Source: CAVORD01 sp963698535 (GTDB lineage: Bacteria > Bacteroidota > Bacteroidia > Bacteroidales > VadinHA17). Taken from it: a DNA stretch of 64,000 bases. The position numbers and the translations under genes were made by a program. Under the pieces are notes generated by a model. That model was not told where the DNA came from and did not search any database. It saw nothing but the letters and a program-made list of their open reading frames with translations. This document shows, in pieces, positions 32,437 through 41,202 of the stretch; the first letter of the stretch is position 1; each line of letters starts with the position of its first letter. The stretch lies in NCBI GenBank assembly GCA_963698535.1, contig CAVORD010000001.1, forward strand, positions 1,302,001 to 1,366,000. Direction: 5' to 3'.

Positions 32437-33819
32437 ATGAAAATGAAGAACCCAATATTACTGCTGACAGCTATGGCCAGCTCATGCATAGGTCCATCTG
32501 ATAAGGAGACAAAAACAGACAATCTGCCCCCGGACCGGAATGTACTTTTCATTGTTGTCGATGACCTTAATACAACCCTTGGTTGTTATGGACATCCTGT
32601 AGTTAAAACACCAAATATCGACCGGTTGGCTGAAATGGGTGTCCGTTACAATCACGCATACTGTAACTACGCTGTTTCAGGCCCCAGCAGGTCATCTTTT
32701 TTAACAGGCCTCCGACCTGAAAACCTTGGAATTCTTGACAACCGGACGCCCCTGGTGTCAGTTCTTGGGGAAAGGATAACATTGCCTAATCTGTTCAGAC
32801 AAAATGGTTACTATACCATGGGGCTTGGCAAAGTTTTCCACGGCCCAAAAGATGAAAATGATACCCTCGCCTGGGATGAAGTATACTCTTACGCACAAAC
32901 ACCTCTTGGCCGTACCGGCGAAAAAAGGAATATGACGGGTGACGCGCTGAAATGGTGTGAATGGATGGCAGCAGAGGGTACTGATATTGATCAGCCCGAC
33001 GGACAAAGTGCAGAAAAGGCTGTTGAATTCATTAAGAGTGAAAAGGATAAGCCCTTCTTTCTGGCTGTCGGCTTTCACAAGCCTCACGATCCTTTTGTGG
33101 CTCCCAAAGAATACTTCGATATGTACCCACTGGAAATTTGTAATCCTCCGGTAATTCCGCAAGGATGGCAACCTCCGTATAAACATACCCTGCCGGGAGA
33201 AACAACAATTTTCAATAAATTTACAGAACAGGACAAACGGGAGTTTCTTAGGTCCTATTATGCGTGTGTCAGCTTTCTTGATGCTCAGGTTGGCAAACTG
33301 CTCCAGGCATTGGAGGAAACCAATCAGCTGGATAACACACTGATAATCTTATTCGGTGATCACGGATACCACCTTGGAGAACACAATTGGTGGAACAAGG
33401 TAACTATCTTTGAAAAAGGCACAAATGCTCCTTTTATTATTGCAGGCCAATCTGTTGGTCAAAAAGGTGCGGTCTCAGATGCTATGTTTGAATATGTTGA
33501 TATCTACCCTACACTAGCAGAGCTGATGAAGCTCAAAAACACTCCGCAATATCTTGAGGGAAAGAGCTTTGCAGGATCAGTTCAGGATCCTTCGAAAAAA
33601 TCCCGCAGTGAAGTCAGGGCAATTGTGAGGCGTGGAGAAATGCTTGGCAAAATGGTTAAAACGGAAAAATGGAGATACATTGAATGGGATAATGGCCTGA
33701 AGGGCATGGAATTGTACGACCAGATAAATGATCCTGTTGAATATGTAAACCTGGCCGGAAATAAAGAATATGAAGAAGTTATGTCAGAAATGAAATCTCT
33801 TTTGCACAAAAAGGAATAA
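32437..33819 (+). CDS. Sulfatase, iduronate-2-sulfatase-like (Ser-type), lipoprotein
   Basis: The protein has 460 residues and a lipoprotein signal with Cys17 (MASSC). NVLFIVVDDLNTTLGCYGHP and the maturation motif SGPSRSSFLTG (Ser81) fit the iduronate-2-sulfatase group. GFHKPHDPF and FGDHGYHLGEHNWWNK provide the remaining metal and substrate residues. Members of this group desulfate uronic acids or other hexoses, and the same organism encodes uronate catabolism downstream. The Ser-type motif again calls for an anSME maturase. The frame is intact. ATG codons at 32437 and 32443 differ by two residues. Confidence 0.9.
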   Translation: MKMKNPILLLTAMASSCIGPSDKETKTDNLPPDRNVLFIVVDDLNTTLGCYGHPVVKTPNIDRLAEMGVRYNHAYCNYAVSGPSRSSFLTGLRPENLGILDNRTPLVSVLGERITLPNLFRQNGYYTMGLGKVFHGPKDENDTLAWDEVYSYAQTPLGRTGEKRNMTGDALKWCEWMAAEGTDIDQPDGQSAEKAVEFIKSEKDKPFFLAVGFHKPHDPFVAPKEYFDMYPLEICNPPVIPQGWQPPYKHTLPGETTIFNKFTEQDKREFLRSYYACVSFLDAQVGKLLQALEETNQLDNTLIILFGDHGYHLGEHNWWNKVTIFEKGTNAPFIIAGQSVGQKGAVSDAMFEYVDIYPTLAELMKLKNTPQYLEGKSFAGSVQDPSKKSRSEVRAIVRRGEMLGKMVKTEKWRYIEWDNGLKGMELYDQINDPVEYVNLAGNKEYEEVMSEMKSLLHKKE

Positions 33820-33877
33820 CTTCAAACAGGAAAACAGATAATCTATTCTAATCGAGTAATCTTATAAAAAACAGAAT

Positions 33878-35227
33878 ATGGTAAACCGAAGACGTTTTGT
33901 AAAAAACGGCATAATCGCCGCAGCCGGAGTTGCCGGCATGGGTGCATTGCCAAAAAACCTGTATGGCCGCAACTTTTTAGTTAGCCCCTCCGACCGCATA
34001 AGGGTAGCCCTTATAGGTGGACGGAACATGGGCTGGTCAAACATTCAGGCGTTCCTGAAGTTCCCTCAGGTTGATTGCGTAGCATTTGCCGATATAGATG
34101 ATGAAATACTTAACTCCAGAGCTGCTGATATTGAAAAAATTGCCGGCAAAAAGCCTGCATTACTTACAAAAGACTGGCGACGTATTATCGACAGTAAGGA
34201 GATAGATGCAGTTATTGTTGCTACTCCCGATCACTGGCATTGCCTTCAGGCTATAGCAGCTATGGAGTCGGGTAAGGATGTATATTGTGAAAAACCCCTC
34301 TCCAATTCAATTGCTGAGTGCGATACAATGGTGCTGGCAGCGAGGAAGCACAACAGGATCGTGCAGACCGGACAATGGCAGCGCAGTGATCCCCACTGGC
34401 AGGAGGCTGTAAGCTTTATTCAGTCGGGTAAACTTGGACGTATAAGGACTGTAAAAGTGTGGGCGTACATGATTGGTAAGAGGACACTCCCGGTTCAGCC
34501 TGACGGGCCGGTTCCTCCGGGCGTGGACTATGAGATGTGGCTTGGGCCGGCTAAACACCGCCCCTTCAATCCAAACCGCTTTCATTATAACTTCAGGTAC
34601 TTCTGGGATTATGCCGGGGGACTTAATTCTGACTGGGGAGTTCATCTTCTCGATTATGCTCTTTATGGAATGAATCTCGATCTTCCCAAACAGGTATATA
34701 CGGCCGGAGGCAAATTTGGATACCCTGCCGATGCTATGGAAACACCTGATACTTTGCTTACAACTTATGTATACGACAATGTAACGGTTACCTGGGACCA
34801 TGCCTGTGGAATATCTGGTGGCCCTTATGGCCGTGAGCACGGACTTGCCTTTTTAGGTGAGAACGGAACATTGGTAATCGACCGCAACGGCTGGGAGGTC
34901 ATCCCGCAGGTTGACTCTGCGCCCAGAATGGAAGCCGTCCCGCTAAGAACAAAATCCGAGGTCATAAAGGGAACAGGAGTAGCTGGTGGCGGACTTGGCG
35001 CTCATGTGGCTAACTTCCTCGACTCTATGGTAACACGCAAACTGCCCAATGCCGATGTAGCCATCGGAGCAAAAGTGGCTAAACTGACTCACCTGGCTAA
35101 TATCTCTTGCAGGTTGGGAAAACCACTATCCTGGGACAATGCAACGGGCAAATTCGCGCAAAAAGATGCCAACGCACTTATTAAACCAACCTACAGTTCT
35201 CCATGGAAGTTTCCCGAATATAAATAG
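33878..35227 (+). CDS. Tat-exported Gfo/Idh/MocA family oxidoreductase
   Basis: The protein has 449 residues. The N-terminus NRRRFVKNG followed by a hydrophobic Ala/Gly-rich stretch is a twin-arginine signal. This means the enzyme is folded, with its NAD(P) bound, before export. A Rossmann fold (RVALIGGRNMG) and the motif YCEKPLSNS, with the expected catalytic Lys, follow, then the C-terminal catalytic domain. It lies 14 bases before a two-domain DUF1080 lipoprotein. This pairing is known from pathways in which a glycoside is oxidised to the 3-keto form and then cleaved by a DUF1080 protein. Here the same job is inferred from context. Confidence 0.9.
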   Translation: MVNRRRFVKNGIIAAAGVAGMGALPKNLYGRNFLVSPSDRIRVALIGGRNMGWSNIQAFLKFPQVDCVAFADIDDEILNSRAADIEKIAGKKPALLTKDWRRIIDSKEIDAVIVATPDHWHCLQAIAAMESGKDVYCEKPLSNSIAECDTMVLAARKHNRIVQTGQWQRSDPHWQEAVSFIQSGKLGRIRTVKVWAYMIGKRTLPVQPDGPVPPGVDYEMWLGPAKHRPFNPNRFHYNFRYFWDYAGGLNSDWGVHLLDYALYGMNLDLPKQVYTAGGKFGYPADAMETPDTLLTTYVYDNVTVTWDHACGISGGPYGREHGLAFLGENGTLVIDRNGWEVIPQVDSAPRMEAVPLRTKSEVIKGTGVAGGGLGAHVANFLDSMVTRKLPNADVAIGAKVAKLTHLANISCRLGKPLSWDNATGKFAQKDANALIKPTYSSPWKFPEYK

Positions 35228-35241
35228 TAAAACAGATTAAT

Positions 35242-36596
35242 ATGAAAAGAATATTCTTCCCGATAGCATTTGGCGCAGCAATGCTCTTCAGCGGTTGCAA
35301 CAGCTCTGACTGGCAGCCTCTCTTTAATGGGCAGGACTTTGAAGGCTTTGTACAGCTTAATGGCAAGGCGCAATACCTCGTGGAAAACGGGGAAATGGTT
35401 GGCATCTCAACTGCAGGTACACCAAACAGTTTTATGTGTACAGAAAAAGAGTACTCCGACTTCATTCTTGAGTTTGAAGTTAAAATTGATTCAATGCTTA
35501 ACTCAGGGGTTCAGATCAGAAGCCACAGTTTTGACTCTGTTAAAAACGGTCGTGTTTTTGGATATCAGGTAGAAATCGATCCAAGCGCCAGGGCCTGGAG
35601 TGGTGGAATATACGACGAAGCAAGAAGAGCCTGGCTTTACCCTGTCACACCATACAACAATGAAGCAGTAAAGGCTTTCGATAAGTACAACTGGAACAAA
35701 TATCGGATTGAAGCAATCGGTAACCGCATCAGAACATGGGTAAACGGTATACCTACGGCTGATATGATTGATGATTTCGACGCTTCAGGATTTATTGCCT
35801 TTCAGGTGCATCAGGTGCCCGATGAACATGCAGGATTGCAGGTGAGATGGAAAAACATAAGGATAGTAACAGAGAACCTGGAAAAATATAAGACAAACGA
35901 CAATAATGAAATTTTCCAGATAAACCTGATACCGAATACCATTTCTGAACTGGAGCAAAAGGAGGGCTGGAAACTATTGTTTGATGGTGTTAGCCCGACA
36001 AACTGGAGAGGAGCTCATAAGGAAGTCTTTCCTGATTCAGGATGGATAATTCAGGATGGCATACTAACTGTATTGCCCTCAGGTGGAGCAGAATCAAAAG
36101 GAGGCGGTGATATTGTCACAGTCGGTGAATATGGAAACTTTATGCTTAGTTTTGAGTTTCTGATTACCGATGGGGCCAATAGCGGAGTAAAGTATTTTGT
36201 AACAGAAAATTACGAGACCTCTGGCTCAGCTATAGGACTGGAATACCAGATTCTTGATGATGTAACTCATCCTGATGCACTGCTGGGTCGCGACGGCAAC
36301 CGGACCCTGGCTTCACTATATGACCTTATACCTGCTGCCGGAAACAAGAAGTTCAATGGTATCGGTAAATGGAACACGGGAAGGATCGTCTCAATTGAAA
36401 TAATCACACTGAACACTGGCTTAATGGCCTTAAAGTGCTTGAATATGAGAGAGGCAGTGAAGACTATTTAAATCTGGTACAGGAAAGCAAATACAAAGGT
36501 TACGAAAATTTCGGATTAAGCGAAAAAGGTCATATACTGCTTCAGGACCATGGAAACAAGGTCTCATTCAGAAGTATAAAGATCAGGGAACTCTGA
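35242..36596 (+). CDS. Two-domain DUF1080 (3-keto-disaccharide hydrolase-type) lipoprotein, frame broken by one base
   Basis: A lipoprotein (lipobox FSGC) with two DUF1080 beta-jelly-roll domains: the first about residues 25-215 (WQPLFNGQDFEGFVQL), the second from about 240 (WKLLFDGVSPTNWRG). The family includes hydrolases and lyases that cleave 3-keto-glycosides. The frame closes at 36471, but NNHTEHWLNGLKVLEYERGSEDY and the rest, to LQDHGNKVSFRSIKIREL, continue in another frame. One A missing in the run at 36398-36400 explains this, so this is a deletion rather than an insertion. Restored length is about 452 residues, with the stop TGA at 36594-36596. A bidirectional terminator follows. Confidence 0.87.
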
Positions 36597-36602
36597 ATCA
36601 TT

Positions 36603-36637
36603 GACCTGCCCTCTGCCATGAGGGCAGGTCGATTTTT
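36603..36637. terminator. Bidirectional hairpin terminator between convergent operons
   Basis: A perfect 10-bp stem, GACCTGCCCT (36603-36612) with AGGGCAGGTC (36621-36630), and an 8-base loop are followed by GATTTTT. The hairpin lies between the end of the + strand DUF1080 gene and the end of the - strand dctM gene. It can serve both, although the U-tract is clear only in the + direction. Confidence 0.85.
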
Positions 36638-36653
36638 AGATACTACCTGAATC

Positions 36654-37949
36654 TCAGAAGCCGAAAACCCCTGGCAACCATATACTTAACTGCGGTAGGT
36701 AGGTTATCAACATTAATGCCAGTATCATTACGGCATAGAATGGGAGTAGAGGCCGTATGACCTTCTCAATACTGATCTTTGCAACACTGCATCCGATAAA
36801 CAGAACCGACCCAACAGGAGGTGTACACAGACCAACGCTAAGGTTAACGACCATAATAATACCGAAATGGATCGGGTCAACACCCAGATCAGCCACAACA
36901 GGGAGGAAGATTGGGGTAAAGATCAGAACAGCAGGGGTCATATCCATGAATGTTCCAACCAGCAGTAAAATAATGTTAATTATCAGCAGCAGCACAATCT
37001 TGTTGGAACTGATTGCCAGCAATCCTTCACTTACACCCTGTGGAATATTGGCATATGACATAACCCACGAAAGTCCCATTGATGTTCCTACAAGCAGCAG
37101 GACTATTGAAGTAACCCCTACAGTCCGCAACAATATTTCAGGCAGATGACGGATCTTAATCTGTTTATATATCATCGAAAGGATCAGGGTATATAAGACA
37201 GCTATTGCTGAAGCCTCGGTTGCGGTAAAGTATCCGGCAATAATTCCTCCGATGACTACTATCAGCAGGAAAAGGCTTGGAAGGGCGTCAAGGAACTTAA
37301 TTATACCTGTTCTGAAGGTAACCCTCTCGCTTACCGGGTAGTTTTTACGGTAGGCAATAGCACCTGCAGCAAGCATCAGAGACAGGCCGATGAGTATACC
37401 GGGAATGTACCCTGCAAGAAACAAAGCCGCTATTGAAGCACCTCCACTGGCAAGACTATAAACAATAAGTATATTGCTTGGAGGGATTACCAGTCCTGTT
37501 GTTGCTGAAGTTATATTGACTGCAGCGCTGAAGCCACGGTCGTAGCCCTCCTCAACCATCCTGGGAGTCACAAAGCTTCCGATGGCTGATGCTGATGCTG
37601 CTGCCGACCCGGAGATGGCTCCGAAAAGCATATTGGCCATTATATTGACAAAGGCCAGTCCTCCGGGAAAGCGACCAACCAATACTTTCGCAAAGTCAAT
37701 AAGTCTTATTGCAATCCCGCCCTTATTCATCATCTGACCTGCAAGTATAAAAAAGGGAATTGCAAGCAAGGCAAAGCTGTCAAGTGAAGTTGCCATTCGC
37801 TGGGCAAAAGTTGTAAAAGCCGGCATAGGCATGATGCTTACAAGCAGGGTAATTGTTCCTGAGATTCCGATGCTGTAGGCAATAGGCACACCAATCAATA
37901 GCAGAGCCAGGAATGAGCAAACCAGTACTATAATTTCAATGTATTCCAT
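36654..37949 (-). CDS. dctM: TRAP transporter large permease (DctM family)
   Basis: A polytopic membrane protein of 431 residues with about 12 hydrophobic segments. Family signatures are visible: SYANIPQGVSEGLLAIS, GTFMDMTPAVLIFTPIFLPV and HFGIIMVVNLSVGLCTPPVG. It forms the transport channel for a Na+-coupled TRAP system, together with the small permease (3 bases upstream) and a lipoprotein binding protein. TRAP systems carry organic acids including uronates and gluconate. The surrounding catabolic genes point to a uronate or aldonate as substrate. It is the last gene of the - strand operon. The frame is intact. Confidence 0.96.
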   Translation of the reverse strand: MEYIEIIVLVCSFLALLLIGVPIAYSIGISGTITLLVSIMPMPAFTTFAQRMATSLDSFALLAIPFFILAGQMMNKGGIAIRLIDFAKVLVGRFPGGLAFVNIMANMLFGAISGSAAASASAIGSFVTPRMVEEGYDRGFSAAVNITSATTGLVIPPSNILIVYSLASGGASIAALFLAGYIPGILIGLSLMLAAGAIAYRKNYPVSERVTFRTGIIKFLDALPSLFLLIVVIGGIIAGYFTATEASAIAVLYTLILSMIYKQIKIRHLPEILLRTVGVTSIVLLLVGTSMGLSWVMSYANIPQGVSEGLLAISSNKIVLLLIINIILLLVGTFMDMTPAVLIFTPIFLPVVADLGVDPIHFGIIMVVNLSVGLCTPPVGSVLFIGCSVAKISIEKVIRPLLPFYAVMILALMLITYLPQLSIWLPGVFGF

Positions 37950-37952
37950 TTG

Positions 37953-38459
37953 TCAATACTTTTCGGTTAATACATCGTCCGTAAAGGATGGTCTCCCTTT
38001 CAATATCGAACTGATTTCAAACAGAGCGTAATAGGTTATAAACAATCCGCTGAGTGGTATTACCATGTAGACGTATCCGATGGGTATCTGCAGGGCAGAA
38101 GATATTTGTCTGAGGTGAAATGTAATGTAAACAAGGTTACTTCCACCAATGATTAAAACAATGAATGCAAAGGAGATAATGAAGAAGTTGATGACTATTT
38201 GTAACCTTTTCCTTCCGGCTTCTGAGAATTTTTTGGAAATAAGGTCTATCGCCAGATGTTGCCTCTTGCCGGTTGCATAAGCCGCCCCCAGAAGTCCTAC
38301 CCATATCAACAGGAAACCTGCCAGCTCATCGGTGAAAGAACTCGGGTGTCCGAGAATGAAACGACTGGCTACCTGCCAGAGAACATCCAGAACCAGAACA
38401 CCCATAAAGAGAGTGACCAGTGTCCCGAGAGAAGCGTCTACAATTTTTCTTAACAGCAT
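37953..38459 (-). CDS. dctQ: TRAP transporter small permease (DctQ family)
   Basis: The protein has 168 residues with four predicted membrane helices. The family signature is recognisable: FILGHPSSFTDELAGFLLIWVGLLGAAYATGKRQHLAIDL, read in two overlapping parts. It couples the binding protein to the DctM channel. The gene ends 3 bases before dctM, so the two are certainly co-transcribed, and 66 bases separate it from the upstream dctP gene. The DctP-DctQ-DctM order is standard. Confidence 0.95.
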   Translation of the reverse strand: MLLRKIVDASLGTLVTLFMGVLVLDVLWQVASRFILGHPSSFTDELAGFLLIWVGLLGAAYATGKRQHLAIDLISKKFSEAGRKRLQIVINFFIISFAFIVLIIGGSNLVYITFHLRQISSALQIPIGYVYMVIPLSGLFITYYALFEISSILKGRPSFTDDVLTEKY

Positions 38460-38525
38460 AGATTCAGTTTTAGTTTTCCAATGGAGTGCTCAATTCATTA
38501 TCAGGCTGCTCTGCCATTCATTCTT

Positions 38526-39533
38526 TTATTTCAGTGACCGTATTCTACCTATCAGATCGTATATTTTTTCGTCAGATATTGATTCTTCATAGATACCCTG
38601 TACCAATTCGATGAATGGTCCTTTGTCGGGGTAAATGATTTTTACTCCGGCTTCCCTGACTTTCTCCAATGCATCATTTTCAGATTCCGCCCAAAGAACC
38701 CTCTGATATACAGCAGATTCATCAGCTGCCTCCTGAAGCCATAATTGCTCCTGCCTGGAGAGGCGATTCCATACCTTTGTACTAATAAGCAAAACATCAG
38801 GGATTGTTGAGTGCTCGGTAATCGAATAGTAACTGCAAACCTCGTAATGATGAGACAGATAGAAACTTGGTGGGTTGTTTTCGGCACCATCGACAACACC
38901 TCCCTGAAGAGCAGTGTATAATTCACCCCATGCAATTGGTGTGGGAGAGCCGCCAAATGCCCTGATCATATTCACAGACGATGGACTCTGCATTACGCGT
39001 ATTTTCAAACCACGTAAATCAGACGGCTGCTCTATCGGCCTCTCTTTCGTATAGAAACTTCTGCTTCCTGCATCATAAAATGTAAGTCCCCTGAGCCAGA
39101 ATTTCTCACCATCGAGCAAAATCTCCCGACCTATGTCGCTATCGAGAACCCGCTGGGCATGATCCTTCCCGGTGAATATATATGGTAATCCGAAGATTTT
39201 GTATGAAGGGGCAAAGCCTTCCATTATAGCTGCTGAAACCTTTGTTATTGCAAGACTACCTATCTGAAGCATTTCTACATTTTCGCGCTCTGAACCAAGC
39301 TGCCCGCCAGGGTAGATATCTATTCTCATCTTCCCCTCCGATTTCTCTTTCAGCTTCTCTGCCATAAAAACCATTCCTTTGTGAACAGAGTGGCTTTTAT
39401 CAAGACCATGAGCAAGTTTAAGTACAGTTACCTGTTCTCTCTCTTTGCAGGAGGATATGATAATTATGATGGCTGCGAGAGCAAGTATCAGTTGATTATG
39501 AAGTGTTTGCGCAAGTCTCATTTTCTCTGCCAT
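38526..39533 (-). CDS. dctP: TRAP transporter substrate-binding lipoprotein (DctP family)
   Basis: The protein has 335 residues. A lipoprotein signal (ISSC, then KEREQ) tethers it to the membrane, the usual form in Bacteroidota. LKLAHGLDKSHSVHKG at the start of the mature part and LRGLKIRVMQSPSSVNMIRAFGG with PIAWGELYTALQGGVVDGAENNP are DctP signatures. The Arg in IRV is the conserved carboxylate-binding residue, so the ligand is an organic acid. Many DctP proteins bind glucuronate or galacturonate. The position in a uronate operon supports this, but the residues seen do not fix the ligand. ATG 39533 and 39521 are both possible starts. Confidence 0.94.
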   Translation of the reverse strand: MAEKMRLAQTLHNQLILALAAIIIIISSCKEREQVTVLKLAHGLDKSHSVHKGMVFMAEKLKEKSEGKMRIDIYPGGQLGSERENVEMLQIGSLAITKVSAAIMEGFAPSYKIFGLPYIFTGKDHAQRVLDSDIGREILLDGEKFWLRGLTFYDAGSRSFYTKERPIEQPSDLRGLKIRVMQSPSSVNMIRAFGGSPTPIAWGELYTALQGGVVDGAENNPPSFYLSHHYEVCSYYSITEHSTIPDVLLISTKVWNRLSRQEQLWLQEAADESAVYQRVLWAESENDALEKVREAGVKIIYPDKGPFIELVQGIYEESISDEKIYDLIGRIRSLK

Positions 39534-39664
39534 TTAGATTTCCGGGCTATTGTTGCTGTTTTCTATTCTTTGCCTCTGATATTCTGTCGGGTCTGCTATC
39601 GGTTTAAGGATAAGGCAGATAAAAGTTATCAGATGTTATCATGTCGATGTATGTCTTGAAGAGC

Positions 39665-41125
39665 TTATACATTGTATGTTGTTGAAGCAGTTGTTCCTCC
39701 GCGGCCGGTCCAGTTGGTGTGGAAAAATACTCCGCGTGGTTTGTCACTGCGCTCGTAGGTATGTGCGCCAAAGTAGTCGCGTTGAGCCTGGAGTAAATTT
39801 GCAGGTAGTCTTTCGCAGCGGTAACCATCGTAATAAGAGAGGGCTGCTGAAAAAGCGGGCATCGGAATACCGTTAGCCACTGCAGTTGATACTATACGCC
39901 TCCAGCTGGCATCAGCATCCATTATTTTGGATTTGAAGTAATTGTCAAGGAGGAGATTGTTAAGGTCGGGGTTCCTGTCAAAAGCCTCTTTTATCTTTCC
40001 AAGGAAAACGGAGCGGATTATACAGCCGCCTCTCCACATCAGGGCGATTCCCCCAAAGTTAAGGTGCCATCCATATTCCTCTGCAGCTGCTTTCATTAGT
40101 ACATATCCCTGAGTATATGATACTATCTTTGAGGCAAGCAGAGCCTTTCGCAGATCTTCAATAAACTCCTTTCGATTGCCTTTAAACACCTTTTCAGGAC
40201 CCGATAATATTTTTGACGCAGCAACTCTTTCCTCTTTCTGAGCTGAAAGGCAACGAGAGAAGACTGATTCTCCTATCAGTGTAAGTGGAATTCCCAGATC
40301 AAGAGCCGTCACAGCGGTCCATTTACCGGTCCCTTTCTGTCCGGCAGTGTCCAGGATTTTATCCACCATTGGCTTGCCATCCTCATCGTTGTAAGCCAGG
40401 ATGTCGCGTGTTATTTCAATTAGGTAACTGTCGAGTTCTCCCTCATTCCAATCCCTGAATACCTCATGCATCTCACCCGCTTCCATCCCCAGCAGATCTT
40501 TCATAATCTGGTAAGCTTCGCATATCAGTTGCATATCGCCATATTCAATTCCGTTATGAACCATTTTCACAAAGTGTCCGGCGCCATTCTCTCCCACCCA
40601 GTCGCAGCATGGGGTCCCGTTCTCAACCTTTGCAGCAATACTGCGGAAAATATCCTTAACGGCAGGCCAGGCTGCTTTCGACCCGCCTGGCATAACAGAT
40701 GGTCCCTTTAGTGCGCCTTCCTCACCTCCCGAAACACCGGTTCCGATGTAGAGAAGACCTTTGCTTTCGAGATATGCAGTTCTGCGATTGGTGTCAGGAT
40801 AGTGCGTGTTCCCTCCATCAATGATAATGTCGCCTTTATCGAGAAGAGGGATAAGCATCTCTATAAAATCGTCAACAGGTTTGCCGGCTTTTACCATCAG
40901 CATTACCTTTCTTGGTGACTTAAGGCTGTCTACCATCTCTTCAAGCGATCGGGTACCGATTATTCTCTTTCCGCTGCCTCTTCCGGAAACAAAGTTTTCA
41001 ACCCTGTCAACAGACCGGTTATATACAGAAACAGTATAGCCTTTACTCTCCATGTTGAGTACGAGATTTTCACCCATTACTGCGAGCCCGATCAGCCCTA
41101 TGTCAGCTCTCTTTTCCATTCTCAT
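39665..41125 (-). CDS. gnd: 6-phosphogluconate dehydrogenase (decarboxylating)
   Basis: The protein has 486 residues, normal for the long-chain enzyme that converts 6-phosphogluconate and NAD(P)+ to ribulose 5-phosphate and CO2. The coenzyme fold begins at IGLIGLAVMGENLVLNM. SGGEEGALKGPSVMPGG and GENGAGHFVKMVHNGIEYGDMQ hold the catalytic Lys and Glu; GQKGTGKWT completes the set. Pentose phosphate partners zwf and pgl are not adjacent. Instead the gene follows a LarA-like epimerase, a PfkB kinase and an SDR in the same direction. This suggests its substrate comes from gluconate made within this regulon. ATG 41125 is the outer start, with ATG 41119 six bases inside. Confidence 0.96.
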   Translation of the reverse strand: MRMEKRADIGLIGLAVMGENLVLNMESKGYTVSVYNRSVDRVENFVSGRGSGKRIIGTRSLEEMVDSLKSPRKVMLMVKAGKPVDDFIEMLIPLLDKGDIIIDGGNTHYPDTNRRTAYLESKGLLYIGTGVSGGEEGALKGPSVMPGGSKAAWPAVKDIFRSIAAKVENGTPCCDWVGENGAGHFVKMVHNGIEYGDMQLICEAYQIMKDLLGMEAGEMHEVFRDWNEGELDSYLIEITRDILAYNDEDGKPMVDKILDTAGQKGTGKWTAVTALDLGIPLTLIGESVFSRCLSAQKEERVAASKILSGPEKVFKGNRKEFIEDLRKALLASKIVSYTQGYVLMKAAAEEYGWHLNFGGIALMWRGGCIIRSVFLGKIKEAFDRNPDLNNLLLDNYFKSKIMDADASWRRIVSTAVANGIPMPAFSAALSYYDGYRCERLPANLLQAQRDYFGAHTYERSDKPRGVFFHTNWTGRGGTTASTTYNV

Positions 41126-41202
41126 TTTTATTATTTCCTTGTTATTACTTGATTAATAATACTCTGCTTTTCAGTTTGTTATATTCTATCCTGCCTGCGT
41201 AA

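Noticed and set aside
34307..34840. A 177-codon open frame on the - strand
   Set aside because: It overlaps the Tat-exported oxidoreductase, whose coding signal is strong. No recognisable domain was found.
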